Shown here: positions 34,407 through 46,868 of the stretch, in pieces
Layout: every line of letters starts with the position of its first letter
Numbering within the stretch: position 1 is the first letter of the stretch
Source: Litsea cubeba
Lineage: Eukaryota > Streptophyta > Magnoliopsida > Laurales > Lauraceae
Direction of reading: 5' to 3'
Assembly (NCBI GenBank): GCA_012931725.1
Contig: CM022946.1
Location: 79,745,389-79,809,388, forward strand
DNA length: 64,000 nt
The notes under the pieces: generated by a model
Told to the model about the DNA's origin: nothing
Databases searched by the model: none
What the model saw: only the letters and a program-made list of their open reading frames with translations
Position numbers and translations under genes: made by a program

Positions 34407-37400
34407 TGTTGACACCAAAAATGTCACTTTGCTTCTTCAAGATCCAGAAAGCTACATGAAGTCGCAGCCCGCCATAAATAGGCAATGCTACTTCCAAAAA
34501 ATCAAATCTTGTCAGAATCAAACAAAAACTGCAAGATCCTTCAAGACAGCCAAAAGAGGAGTACACAAGAAGTTTCGGGCCAATCATTTTGCCTAACTTC
34601 ACTTCTCCCGCAGCTGAAAAGGAGCTCCCGGCGGCGAAAGCATCGGAGACACCAAATCTTCGATCAGAGCCTGTGGATGGTCTCAAAATACATCCAAAAG
34701 GCTCCACGTCAAGTTCCAAGTCAAACCGACAACGTTTGGCCCTCCATCAACCCTCAAACAGCTAAATTAAGCCTCTCGGCGGTGAGAACCACCAAGGCCA
34801 TCACTCATCAAAAAGAACACATGGACGGCTTTAAAATGCTTACAAAGGCCTACACGTCAAGATTCTGGTCATTTCGACAACATTTGACCAGACTTTGACA
34901 CTCAGAAGCCAAATCAGGCCTCTCGGCGGCGAAACTCCCTGGGACCATGGTTTCCAAGACAAAGCCTATGGATCATCTCAAAATGACTCCAATAGGTTCC
35001 CTATCAAATTTCAAGTCAATCGGACACCGGTTGACCGCACATCAAAGCGCGACATCCCCCTCGCGACAAAAAAAGTCTACTGGCGATAGGACCCTAAACG
35101 GCTTCCAAACTCAAACAAAAGCCTATAGTTGGTCTTATTTATTGCTCATGAGGCTTCACCCCGAATTTCAGGTCATTCCGACATCGTTTGACCCAGTTTC
35201 AGCTTCTGACGGAAAATTGACAGCTTTGCGCGACAAAGTCTTTGACTTTCCCGAAAAATTGGAAACTTTGAACCCCAAAATGAAATGATTCTCATCAAGT
35301 TTTCTACAGGGAAATCAGGCCATTAAATGATAAAAATGTCAAGAAAAAATACAGAAGAAAAAAGAATAAAAAAACATCAAAAATGGCAACAAAACGGGGA
35401 CCAAAGGGGGAAATCCCCCCGGTCTGCGACCCTGGCCCATGGTAGCCGGCCCGGAATCGCCGGGTTCGCCCCAGAAAGCCCATTTTTCGTCAATTTTTTC
35501 AAGATTCGAAGCATCCAACTCCTCGGATTTTCCAAGATCCATACTTTTGAGGCACCAAATCCTTTGACATCCATCAAAATTGTCACGCCCCGAAACCGGG
35601 ACCTGCAGCGAACCGATCTCGGGGTGCGAAATTTTGGAATAATTTGAAACTTTTTGTATAGTTCCCAAGATCCGCGTGAATGAGGATAATCACATCCCAA
35701 CATAATCAGAGTGTATTTTTCGCGGAAGCTAACCAAGGTGTTACGACTCGGAATCCGTGGCCATCGGGTTCCGTGTCGTACGCAACCAATGTCATAAAGC
35801 CATCATAAACAGTCTGGCATAAATCATAAATCACAATACACTGAGCTGGTAGTAACAAATCTATTATTTCCCATATTCAAATTACAATTAACAAGTGTCT
35901 TAATTACAAACCCAAAAGAAAAAGGCTGATAAAGCCATACAACAATATCCACTAAACAGAAATACTACCCCAAAGTTAGATACGAACTCCGGTGCCAAAC
36001 TTGACATCTAAGTGATATCAACGGACAGCCTCTCACGTCAGACCGGCGGTCCCACCGCCTCCTCTGATCAAACACCTACAACCGAAAAGAGAAGAACTGG
36101 CACCAAACAAAAGGGTCAGACACGACGGTCTGGCAAGCAAATAAACAAATAATATGAACAAAGACATATATAAAACCAGACGAAATCATCGAAAAACCGA
36201 ATACCGAGTCTAAACAATAATGACAATAAAGCATGCTAAACGATCGAAGACCGAACATAATATCAAAACCAGTAAAAGAACAATATCAGATGTACAATAT
36301 CTCGAAAGATAAAAGCCTGCATCAAACGTTAATCGTCGGAAATACATTTCAATCCTGAATAATAGCGACAATATGATAAAGATCGATATCGTAAACATTA
36401 AACGAATCTGAGCATAAAAAGCATAACCAACGGAAATCATAAACTAAAGCAATATACAGATAAAACAACAGGCAACCACAAATAGCTAAATCCTCCTATC
36501 ACCGAAGTAATAAGAGCAAACAAAGCGTAGCCACTAAACGTGGTACCAAACAAAGGATCAGAACCGTAGCCATAAAAATGGGACCGGCAAATCAAAGTAT
36601 CAGGACCGTAGCCATACAAATGGGACCCGGCAGATAATTACCGTTGCCATGGTCGGTACAACAGAATCCAAGCTGCAGCTGGCAAACAAAGTAAAGATCC
36701 CAAGCCGGATGATCAGTCCGACAAGGTGACCTAAGCCTAGTGGTGCCTTTAGTTTTCAAACTCAAACAGATACAAATCTAACATAATACTAATCCCTTTG
36801 GCTCAGGGGCTCGCACCACATAGCTCTGGCCCCGTCTTGCCTCGGGGTTTGTTTTCGAAATACTAATCTTAAACAAATAATGGTCTCATCGAAGAAATCC
36901 CGAATGTGACAAACATACTCCAAATCTCTTTTCAAATCGAATCGGAGAAAACATACGAATAACTCGGGTAAAACCGTTCAAATACGCATCAAGGTGATTT
37001 GTATAAAATCCTACGGTCAATCCTTTCGAACGTGGAAAGCCACATGATTTTATAACAAATCATCGATGCTATTTGAATTAGTTCACCAAAGAATGCAAAT
37101 ACGAAATACAAATACAAATACATAATCTGACTTGAAATGGAATGGAATTATGTAGGATGACTTAATGACTTACCAAGGAACCATCTCAATGCACAACTAT
37201 CATTTAAACATTGATTAGTAAAGAGCGCGTTTGATGCCAATGAAAATCCATGATATTTAAATGATAAAGTGCGCATTGAGACTCAGACGATTCCCGGATA
37301 ATTTTGCATACTTTCATTCTCTCATTGGTCCCATTCCCATTTCACAAACTTTCCAAGTACCAAAGGTAATGTCAAAACCCTCGAAAACCGGCCCATAGCT

Positions 37401-37878
37401 GGCCTTAAACCAAGTCCAAATAACCTACTCATTTAGCCCAAAATACCCCTTTAAACAAGGCCTAAACCATTATTAAAACAGTCCCAAGCACTAAGCTTGA
37501 TTGGCCCACAAAACACATTTCAAAAACAGCCCAAAGTTAAACATGATTGGCCCACAAAACACATTTCAAAAACCACCCAAAACTGAACTTGAATTGCCCA
37601 CAAAACAAGTTTTAAAACAGTCCACAACTGATCTTAAAAACGACCCAAAACTGATTTGAATCAGGCCCACAAACTGATTTTTAAACAGCCCAAAACTGAT
37701 TTTAATCAAGCCCAAAAACTGATTTTAATCAAGCCCAAAAACTGATTTTAATCAAGCCCAAAAACTGATTTTAATCAAGCCCAAAAACTGATTTTAATCA
37801 AGCCCAAGGAAGCCCCACAAACTGGCCCACAAAATCCCCCAAAACAGGCCCAGACCCGAGCCCAGACCGAGCTGGGCT

Positions 37879-37989
37879 CGCTCGAGCGGACCCAGGCCCG
37901 CTCGAGCGGACCCAGACAGAAGCTGGGTCGCTCGAGCGGACCCAGACAGTGCCTGGTCCGCTCGAGCGACCCACTGGGTCGCTCGAGCG
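37879..37989. repeat. array of five CGCTCGAGCG palindromes (diverged LTR copy)
   Basis: Palindromes start at 37879, 37899, 37929, 37959 and 37980, again with spacings 20, 30, 30 and 21. Confidence 0.95.
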
Positions 37990-38873
37990 GACTGGGCCTG
38001 CCCAGTCCAGCCCGAGTCTGCATATCTTCCATTTCTTTGCATTTTTTTCTGATTCTTCTTTGATTATTTTGATTCCTTTCTTTCATACTAATTTCCATAA
38101 GTTGTTGGGCCCTTCCTTGACCTTCCAAACTCATCAAATCACCATCCTTAAACAATCCATTAAAGCAAACACAATACTTTAAAAATCAAAGTTTTTCCTT
38201 AGACCCAACTCTTAATACAAGATAGTCAAATTTTTCTAAATGACCAAGTGAAAACAAACCTCCCATGCATTGTAAAGCAATAACATGTATGGAAATCAAT
38301 GTAACAATGGTTCATTCTATCAAAGTAAATCCATGATCAAAAGAAAGATTAGCACATAAGAAGAAAATCCATGAAATGGTACCAAATGAGAGAAACCATC
38401 ATATTAATTGGAAATCTACTTGCCTTGAGTCAAGAGAAGATGAAGACACTCTATGAAAGTCCTCTAATGGCCTCAAGCTCCCAAAATCATAAAACCCCCA
38501 AATAGCTCATGGAAAACCCTAGAAAACAAATCCATTTCCGAAATTCCATGAAAACCCATAACAAATGGGATTAAAACACTCCAAATGAGGAGGAAAACAA
38601 AGATGAAAAGAAAAGAGAACCATTGCTAACCTTGAGGAGTCCTAACAAAGAAGAGAGGCTTGGATGGAGGGCTTCTCCTAGCTCAAATATCTCAAAAATG
38701 GTGTCTAGGGGAAGCTAGGAAGATGGGGAAGAAGAAGAGGAGCTCAAATCTCCATTTAGCATCAAAGGAGGAGGGATACATGAGGAGAGAGAAAGGGGGC
38801 TGGGAGAAACCCTAATCCCTCTTTGTTGCAGGAAATGAGAGAAAGAATGGGGGAGACAAGAGACCCAATGGGG

Positions 38874-38880
38874 TTTTATA
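38874..38880 (-). promoter_or_regulatory. TATA box of the 3.8 kb solo LTR
   Basis: TATAAAA on the minus strand, at the position equivalent to 7521 and 13541. Confidence 0.55.
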
Positions 38881-39854
38881 GAACAAATGGGCTGGGCCCC
38901 ATGGGCCCCAAGCTTACCAAAGCTAAAACTAAGGTTTGCGGGTCCCGAATGAAAACGACGAAGAAGACAAAAACGATCGGCGAAATATCTAGTTTCCGAA
39001 AAGTGTATTTTCCCCAATTTCTGAAATTTTCGAAATTCATGGACAGATTTAGGGTGAAAAGTCAGTTTTGCCCTTTTTCCTCGAAAAACGTGATTTCTGA
39101 GTATCAAATCAAAATGATCAAAACATGAAAGTTGTTAAACTTCATAAAATAAGTTGAAATACACCAAATCCCGAATTTTTAGAAATCCGAAGTAATTTCC
39201 CATAAAAATACAAATCCTAAGGACCGGGTCAAACTAAAGTCAACGGTCTACAAAATCTCCAAGGCAAGGAAAAATCCGGTCAAACTCAAATACGCGGTCA
39301 AACTAAATCAAATCTCGCTTAAAAAGTTAAACCACGATTAAAACAATGCTAAACAAAAGGATTGGGGTCGGGATCTTACAAAAATCAAGGCTCAATCGTC
39401 AAGAGTATCAAAATCAACATTGATCGTCAACCGGTCAACCAAAAAAGTGTGCTTTCTACCCGACCGATCGAGAAATCGACAAAACAGATGGCACCGACCC
39501 GCTGTTGACAACCAATACCTGAAGTTACATGGCCATCCGATGTCGATCTGCATGAAGATCCAACCAATACCTTTAATTGGCTAGCTTTATTGCAATCATT
39601 AATTCATTTATTTGGACGGCCCAATCAAAAGCAACCACCTGGGAGTTACAAGTCAAGAGATTCATGGCATTTAAACTATGAAACTCCTCCCATCATGGTG
39701 ATTAAAGGCGATTAAATGCCTCAATCTCCTCAGGCCAATCAGAAGCCAAGAAAAAGGAGTTACAAAATAAAGAGTTCAATCTTGTAACTCCTCCCTTTAT
39801 GTAGCTTTTTGACAATTAAAGCTCATAAATCCTCCTAAATGGCTACCTAAAGCT

Positions 39855-39862
39855 TATAAATA
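39855..39862 (+). promoter_or_regulatory. TATA box of the Tat 5' LTR
   Basis: TATAAATA in GCTTATAAATAGGAGAG. This LTR would drive the genomic RNA of the 34407-60219 element. Confidence 0.75.
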
Positions 39863-40017
39863 GGAGAGCATTCCAAAGAATTCCAGATCAGAAAAAATCA
39901 AACAACTCCTAAAGATCAGAATCAGATCAGCTTCCAAGCATAGAAAATCCAGAGAAAGAAAGAGAGAGAACTCTGCGAAAGTTCTGCACCAGCCACTACT
40001 ACAAGGTGACAAAAGTC

Positions 40018-40040
40018 CCTTGGGGGGTGCCCCCCCAAGG
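40018..40040 (+). repeat. G/C hairpin in Tat 5' LTR leader
   Basis: CCTTGGGGGGTGCCC is followed by more C and AAGG, a compact near-perfect stem about 160 bp after the TATA box. It would be near the 5' end of the RNA. Confidence 0.75.
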
Positions 40041-40705
40041 TCATTGCCTTCTCCTTCTGCCTCCAATGGCTTAGACGTGGCTTTTTAGCCCGTCTACTTA
40101 GTTTTTTATTGGACATAGGACCTCATTTTGGTCTTTGTCCTCTAAAAACCTGAGGTTATAACCAAGCCAAGCGAATCAAGAGCATCCTCTGTTCTCATCT
40201 GCATGGATGATGGCAAAGTCCACTTATGGCTTGCGACCGTCAATCTGAACGAGTCCCCCACAATCTCCTGAGAAGTTAGATCTTCCTTTTCTTACTTTTC
40301 ATTGTAGTTTGTATTTTTCTAAAAGAGATAAAAATCACAACTCTTGTCTTTCATTATTGATAAGAATTGTAAATCGGCTATAAACAACAAAATCGGCTAT
40401 AAATGCCAAAAATCGGCTATAAATGCCAAAAAAAAATCGCCTTTCACGGCAAATCAAGAAAAATGTCTCTTTTCTTAAATATATGTGCAATGAAATCTTG
40501 AAAGAAGTTGATTTCCTTTTTACTTACGAAGGTTGATCTCCGGATCACCCCTTGCAATTCCAAGTAAAATAGAAAATCTGGCACACCCACACAAAAAAAT
40601 GTTGATGCCCGCTTTTGCCCCCTCGGTCACGAGAAGGTCGTACCCCACGAACTCCCACGTCCGCCGACCTCGGTAGCACCGAGCAAAATGTGCGGTCCAT
40701 CAAGC

Positions 40706-40723
40706 TGGCACACCCGGTGGGAC
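40706..40723 (+). promoter_or_regulatory. Tat primer-binding-site-like sequence
   Basis: TGGCACACCCGGTGGGAC begins three bases after the LTR end, as a first-strand primer site should. The tRNA identity is not determined here. Confidence 0.7.
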
Positions 40724-40950
40724 TCGTTCATTTGAGAACACGATGCTAGAAATGAAATATTTGCATATCATATCTTTTGCTCTATGCTTATACTTCTTTT
40801 CTGGATTCCTTGGCTACTTTCTAATTGGTGGCCTATGTTGGATTCCGCATCTAAAAAAAATGAGATGAGATTTTTTGGAAATTTCTAATTCTTTGAATTT
40901 ATTTCCACTCTTTCTCTTTTCAAAAAAAAACCAAAAAATCATATTTCTCA

Positions 40951-41668
40951 GTTTGGATTCAAATTGAGAAACCTTGATCCTCTCCTATCGTTCATCGTGC
41001 TTGTAGAAATGTTGACCTTCTTCGACTAAGGTTTTGGGCCATCGTTTCTCTTCCATGAGTTCATTAGAGATCTAAAAAAAATCAGATTTTTCAGTTTGGA
41101 TTCAAAATTGAGAAACCTTGATCCCCTCCTATCGTTCATCATGCTTGCAGAAATGTTGAGCCTATTCGATTAAGGTTTTGGGCCATCGTTTCTCTTCGAT
41201 GAGTTCATTAGAGATCTAAAAAAAATCAAAAAATCAGATTTTTTAGTTTGGATTCAAAATTGAGAAACCTTGATCCTCTCCTATCGCTCATCGTGCTTAT
41301 AGAAATGTTGAGCCTGTTCGACTAAGGATTTGGGTCATCGTTTCTCTTCGATGAGTTCATTAGAGATCTAAAAAAAATCAAAAAATCAGATCACTTTGGA
41401 TTCAAAATTGAGAAACCTTGATCCTCTCCTATCGTTCATCGTGCTTGCAGAAATGTTGAGCCTCTTCGACTATGGTTTTGGGCCATCGTTTCTCTTCGAT
41501 GAGTTCAGTAGGGATCTAAAAAAAATCAGATTTTTCAGTTTGGATTCAAAATTTAGAAACCTTGATCCCCTCCAATCGTTCATCATGCTTGCAGAAATGT
41601 TGAGCCTGTTCGACTAAGGTTTTGGGCCATCGTTTCTCTTTGATAAGTCTATTTGAGATCTAAAAAAA
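40951..41668 (+). repeat. 145-bp leader tandem repeat, five copies
   Basis: Units begin GTTTGGATTCAAA... at about 40951, 41093, 41246, 41393 and 41538 (142-153 bp apart). Each includes GAAACCTTGATCC, ATCGTTCATC and GGGCCATCGTTTCTCTT. The 60220 leader has three copies and the minus-strand leader two. Confidence 0.9.
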
Positions 41669-42029
41669 AATAAAAAACAAAAGGACATAGACCACTAAGG
41701 TTAAACCAATTGCGTTCTTTGATCACAGTTGATTCAAGAAAAGCCTTATCCAGAGTGTGGAGACAGCTTTCTAGGCAAGGGTCCTCCAAACGGGTTCATT
41801 AAGTAATCCTACCCTTACCTGGGGGTAATTCTATTAATCAAGATTTCATAAGACCGGGCTAGGTGGCCTATGTGTACTCTCTTGTCTTTTAAATAAAAAA
41901 ATTTTCAAAATTAAAATCTTAAAATAATTAAAAAAATAAAAAAATTTCAAAAAAATCTTTAAAAAAAATAAAAAAAATAAATAAATAAAAAGATTTTTTC
42001 AAAAAAAAAAAAACTTCCGTCATTTTTTG

Positions 42030-42300
42030 GTTCAGATCGGAGAAATTTTGGTCTCCTCCTTTCTGAGCACTGGCACTCGCGGAAATCGTTGAGCCCGTGT
42101 TCAGATTGGAAAGCCTTTTGCTCTCTTTGATGAACCCGATCTTGACCTTTCAAAAAAAAAACTCGTCATTTTTTGGGTTCAGATCCGAGAAATTATGGTT
42201 CCTTTTCTTCTGGGTACTGGCGATCGTGGAAATTGTTGAGCCCGTATTTGGATCGGAATACCATCTGCTCTCTTTGATGAATCCAATCTTGACCTTTCAA
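42030..42300 (+). repeat. 140-bp direct repeat pair before gag
   Basis: Two diverged copies each run from GGTTCAGATC...GAGAAAT through GTTGAGCCCGT to CTTGACCTTTC. The same pair is present at about 61265-61540. Confidence 0.8.
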
Positions 42301-42693
42301 AACAGAGAATCTCATCTCATGGATGCGGTCTCCAAACATTTGTGTCTAGTGGTACTAGTACGCCCTTTCAGGGTCTACTGTATTCGCGACCGGCACATTT
42401 GTAACTCCAACCTTATATTCTTCTTAAATCGAGCAAGCTCTGCTTCTAGATAAGTCGAATTTAGGTTCACAATTTCTTCTAGCAGTTATTGGAACGCTCA
42501 TTTTAGGCTTACCATACCTGCGATCAGAACAATTGTACCCTCTATGGCTTTTTGCCTTCTTCATATTGTTTGGGTCATATCCCTCGAGCGATTTGAAAAG
42601 ACAAAACAATAGAGCTCCCCATTTATGATCATTATATTCTTGTGATTACTAATGGATGTGGTCTTGTTTCAGAAAATTTTTTGAAAACTAACA

Positions 42694-44760
42694 ATGGCAT
42701 CTTCGCTAACCATTACTTTCGATGAGAACAAGCACCAGCACATACTTCAATAGAAGCAAACCACGCGCACCTATAAGTGCCCCATCAGCTGCCAAAGCGT
42801 CAACTCCCTCGGCAACTCTCTGAACTTTGGGTCGACCTCGACTCCCCGGACTATCGTCTTTGGGATGCTGGGACCATTCCCACTTTCCGAAGAACAAACT
42901 GCTCCTTCCAAGAAGCAGAAGGTCGCCTCTCAACGTGTCACTACCGTGACACCAAAGGCGAGCACCAAAAGGCCCGAAGCCCGTGACACCCCCACGAAGC
43001 CTCAACCCGCAAACGACCAGGTCTATCCCAAGACTTGGTCCCCAAGACCTTCACCAAAACAAAGAAGGTCCCAAACATCCACCAACCTAGCATACCTGGC
43101 CCCACTCAAGGAGAACCAGTTCTACCCTCTTGCTTACATGAAAGAGGAGAGACCCATCTCCAACCCGTCTCCCAAGTCAACCCAGCATGAGCCGGCTTGT
43201 TCTTACAAGCCCAAAATCAAATCATGCATAACAAGGCCTCTACAAGCACCTGTTAAGGCCGGCAATCCTTCGGTTCGACCCTTCATATCTATAGGGGCCG
43301 AACTCAAAAAATTCAAAGCTTCGCTGCAACAGGCAAAGGACTGGGTCCGCATCCTGTCCTTGCCTAGCTATAAAGAAGACAGGCTTGGTTGCTGCGCCCG
43401 AGGGAGCACATCCTTCATTGTCAAAGCCCAGCCAGAGCTGACCGAAGCTCAAATTGCTCGTCGTATACCCCGTCGTGCGTCGTATCGACAAATGAGACTA
43501 GAGTAGCAAAGGACCCAGCCTCCTACACTTCAAGTCTCTCCCAAATGGGTCGAAAAAGAAAGACCCACCCAAATTGCTGCTGTCCATATGGTTGGAAAAA
43601 CCAAAAGACGCCAAAAGTCAGCAACAAAAATCCATGTCCGACGTCCGGTGACCCGAAGCGTCTGCAGGACAAGAAGACATTCAGAATAGTCCCCTGCTCC
43701 TTCAAGCAAAGGACGGCAGAGTGATCATTCCTCAAGCTCTTCATCAAAAAGAATGAGCCCCAGCTCAGTCACCAGGACAGTTTCTTCGTTCGAATCTCTA
43801 GGGATGAACGTCCTGGCTACAAATTCTGAGCCACCACCCCGCAATCCACCTCAAAATGATGCACTCACACGCATCCAGCAGTTGGAACAAGGCCAACAGA
43901 GGATTGAAACTCTGATGGAAAACCTTCTCCTCGCCTTCCAAAATCAGGCGAACAATGAACCTCCTCCGAATCATCAAGATGATGAGGTAAATGGAGAATA
44001 AAATGAGTCACGCGCCCTTACCAAAGAGGACGTAGACAGTATCCTCGCAAAAGCCAAAAAAGAGGATATACTCAAGGAACATGGGATCAAGCCACCATAT
44101 CCCTTATTGATGGACTTGGTCCCGTTCCCCCACAAAATTCAAGCATCCTACTCTCCAAACATATACAGGGAAAAGATCAGCCAGACAACACGTCATCCAC
44201 TTCAAGATCCTGACGGGAGCTATTGCGGATCAAGATGCACTCAAGATCCGCCTCTTTGCAAGAACCCTAAAAGGTACGGCCTTCGACTGGTACTCCACTT
44301 CGCCAGAGGACTCCATCCAAAATTGGACCATGCTAGAGACACCCTTCCAACTCACTTCAAAGGTGAGAATCATCCCGCTACTATGGCTCAACTATGCAGC
44401 CTAAAACGGGGGGAGAATGAGTCAACATATGACTTCATTCACAAGTGGAAAGCAATGGCATACAAATGCTCCGATGTATTGCCACAAGATTCGCTAGTCG
44501 ACATCTATCGAAACAACATGAGAGCTAGAATCCGCTCCATGATCATCGGCAACAAATCAAAGAACCTAGGAGAACTCCTAGAAGCTTCCATGGAAGTTGA
44601 AATGGTGATTAAAGACCTCAACAGCCCGAAATCATCAAGAAAAGAGCCAACCGCCATTGCAACCTCAAAAATAAAGAAAAATGAGGTCCTCAATGTCCAA
44701 ACCAAGTCAGCTCCTCAGCCACCAAAGAAAGCTGAAAACAAAGCTGCTAGTAAGAGACCT
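42694..44760 (+). pseudogene. gag: Tat gag (matrix/capsid part)
   Basis: Gag forms the particle that packages element RNA. An ATG at 42694 starts MASSLTITFDENK, shared with 61932 and 15555. A long basic, P/S/K-rich N-terminal part (to about 43740) is followed by a short coiled-coil-like stretch (LEQGQQRIETLMENLL near 43885) and the capsid core ending near KDLNSPKSSRKEP (44610-44650). Stops replace sense codons near 42748 (TAG), 43504 (TAG) and 43999 (TAA). A 1-bp gain near 44125 shifts the frame until about 44345, where a compensating indel restores it at THFKGE. The neighbouring copy at 63317-63616 keeps the correct frame there. Confidence 0.82.
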
Positions 44761-45245
44761 TAACTCTCTGATGCCTTCAAAGAACGAGTAGAAAAGAAAT
44801 CCCGTTCGATGAAGATGTTAATGAAATCTTTGGGACTCTTGTGGCAAATGGCATGCTCACCTTGCCTGAACCCAAAAGACCGGGTGATGTTGGCAAAACC
44901 AACGATCCTCGGTACTGTCCATACCACCAGATGATCTCGCATCCTCTCAATCAATGCTTCGTTGTGAGGAAGAAAATAAATGAGATGTGGAAAAACGGAG
45001 TCATCACCTTTGACAAAAACTATGGGTCTGCCTCCATCAACATGGTGTCATGTGGACAAACATCAAAATCACCAAAGAAGAAGATCACTACTTCCTTCAA
45101 GGTGATAAACACAATCCAAGCATCCGAGGAACTGGTTCCTTACCCGACACCAGACAGACAACCCATATGGGTACATCCTGATCTCCGGGAAGATGAAAAC
45201 TGGGAGGTCATGAAAACAAAGCCTACATCTCAACAGCGAAGGTAG
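44761..45245 (+). pseudogene. gag: Tat gag C-terminus with zinc-knuckle-like motif
   Basis: CPYHQMISHPLNQC (about 44918) is the C-x2-H...H...C motif that Tat-type gags use in place of a CCHC knuckle, and should bind nucleic acid. A frameshift near 44800 separates it from the capsid. The frame 44841-45245 then runs about 134 codons, ending in a TAG within a basic stretch. Confidence 0.75.
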
Positions 45246-46868
45246 GCTAGGAAACATCTCCTCAAGCTTAAACGGCAAGAGAAGACCCAGCCAAAACAAG
45301 AAGTCCAAGAAAAGGCAGAGGCCTCCTTTACCGCTTCACTGGAGACAACAAAAATGTCCCTTCTAGAGACTTCAAGGAGGTAAGAAAATTCATTCTCAGT
45401 GATTTCATGCCACCTCAATTCAAAGAAAAAGCCTTACAGGGGACATCATACTCTTGCAATTCGGTAGTTGGATTCTCCATTGATGGATTCGAGTCCAACG
45501 ACACCGATGATGGATTCGGATCCAACTACACCGACGAGTGGGAAGAGTCCCTTGAAACAGGAGAATATCTCTCCGATGAAGAATGGGTTCCTGAGACTCA
45601 TCTTATGCCAATAATCTGGTTTCCCTACAGCCACAAGGATCCTGGTCTGATGATGAAGAAGACCAAGAGGCTGTACATGAAAATGTTGTTGAACCAGCAC
45701 TCATCATTGCTCTAGTGGAAATCAACTATGTTGAGCTAGAAAGAGTAGATAAAGAAGAAGATTTGGCTCCAATGCCTGATCTTGAAGAATATGCAAGGAT
45801 CTTGCAGCATCTCGTTCTAGAACAAGAGCAAGACCGCATCAACGAGCCTCCTCGTTATCCCGAGCCTGAAGTCCCTGAAGACCATCAGGTACATCCTCCC
45901 TTAACTCCTAAAAATGGAGAAAATTGCTGGATAGACGATCCTCTTACATTTGAGGATGAGTCTGACTCCGATCAGGCAACGTCTCCTGTCGGAGCTTCCT
46001 GTAATGTGATAATTCGGGATTATAGCTCTTCTGAAGCATCGTCTGATGAGATCACTTACACTCCGACGATGCCTAGCAATGTATCCTCTGGAGCCACCTC
46101 ATCTCACGTGACTTTCACTGAGACGGCACACTCTCAGGTTTTTTCTCCTGAGATTGTGACTTCAAAGCTCACACCCTTCCTGACTGAAGAATCCGCAGCT
46201 ATTGATGCTTGGGACGATGAATTGGTCAACGAAGAAGAAAGGCTGCTGGATGCTGTTAAGGACCTGTTCCCGAAAAATGCTCCGTGCAACACAATCACTG
46301 AGGATGGCAACTCTGCTTCAGATACATCCTCAGCAAATGAAAAACGACAGCCTCTTGATCCTGAAGACCATCTTCCAAAAAAAGACCCTTCTCAAGAAGC
46401 TCTCGAAGTTGGTAGAGGCACCTGCTCTGGCCGGGACTACCACAAAAATTACAATAAATCTTCCTTTACATATGTAAATCCTTTGGGAAAAGATGTTGTA
46501 AGCACCCCTAGTGGCAACAATGATGAACTGCAAGCCCCAAGGAGGCTTTCAAGTATGACTTGATCAAACATTTCAAGCACATACCTGCACGTCTACACAT
46601 CCTAGACTTATTGCGAATGTCTCCACGCACTCGTGATAATCTCATTTTAGAATTACAAAAGCTGAATGAGGATGCCGACAAACATGCCCCGCAAGTCCTC
46701 CAAATTGAAATGGACTACCGGGTCAAAAACTTAGAAGCTTCCTCAAAGGGAGAAAAGAAGAAAACTGAGGGATCATGCATCGAATGCCTCTCGGTTCAAA
46801 AAACAACCAGTGCAACCATCGCTTTCACTAAGGAAGACCTCCTACTTTGCGAAACAAGGCACAACTGA
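45246..46868 (+). pseudogene. Tat acidic linker between gag and protease
   Basis: This is low-complexity coding sequence rich in D, E, S and P (for example 45407-45715 and a 282-codon frame at 45715-46563). A better conserved segment, KHFKHIPARLHILDLLRMS (about 46566), precedes protease. I recognise that segment as the usual lead-in to protease in this Tat group. At least one frameshift (near 46530) separates the two parts. No enzymatic role is suggested. Confidence 0.65.

Larger units (their letters stand above)
35581..39380 (-). mobile_element. 3.8 kb Tekay/Del-like solo LTR
   Basis: This is the same family as the LTRs of the 4094-14031 element but clearly diverged. It is flanked by the perfect duplication AAAAT (35576-35580 and 39381-39385), and the host LTR reads through. 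TATAAAA on the minus strand is at 38874-38880. The palindrome array at 37879-37989 is almost unchanged although neighbouring sequence has many differences. A local tandem of AAGCCCAAAAACTGATTTTAATC units lies at about 37695-37800. Confidence 0.92.
34407..40702 (+). mobile_element. 5' LTR of the nearly full-length Tat element, interrupted
   Basis: It starts TGTTGACACC at 34407 and ends CCATCA at 40702. Without the 3.8 kb insertion at 35581-39380 and its duplicated 5 bp, it is about 2.5 kb, against 2.6 kb for the 3' LTR at 57605-60219. Scattered differences from that LTR are many, so the element is not young. The bases before it (GTGAT, 34402-34406) lie in the antisense gene of the older element, which this insertion truncated. 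Confidence 0.9.
40703..42693 (+). other. Tat leader between 5' LTR and gag
   Basis: Two kilobases of untranslated sequence follow the LTR. It contains the primer site, five copies of a roughly 145-bp repeat, a conserved block (41680-41880), A-rich runs (41890-42015) and a pair of 140-bp repeats (42030-42300). Just before gag, CTTGTTTCAG (AG at 42671-42672), preceded by TTACTAAT, looks like a splice acceptor with branch site. It is conserved at 61909-61910 and on the minus strand at 15578. A donor is not obvious. Confidence 0.75.

Noticed and set aside
42865..43506. 213-codon frame as an independent host gene
   Set aside because: It is in frame with the Tat gag ATG at 42694 and has close copies at 62156-62539 and at 15291-15555, so it is gag.
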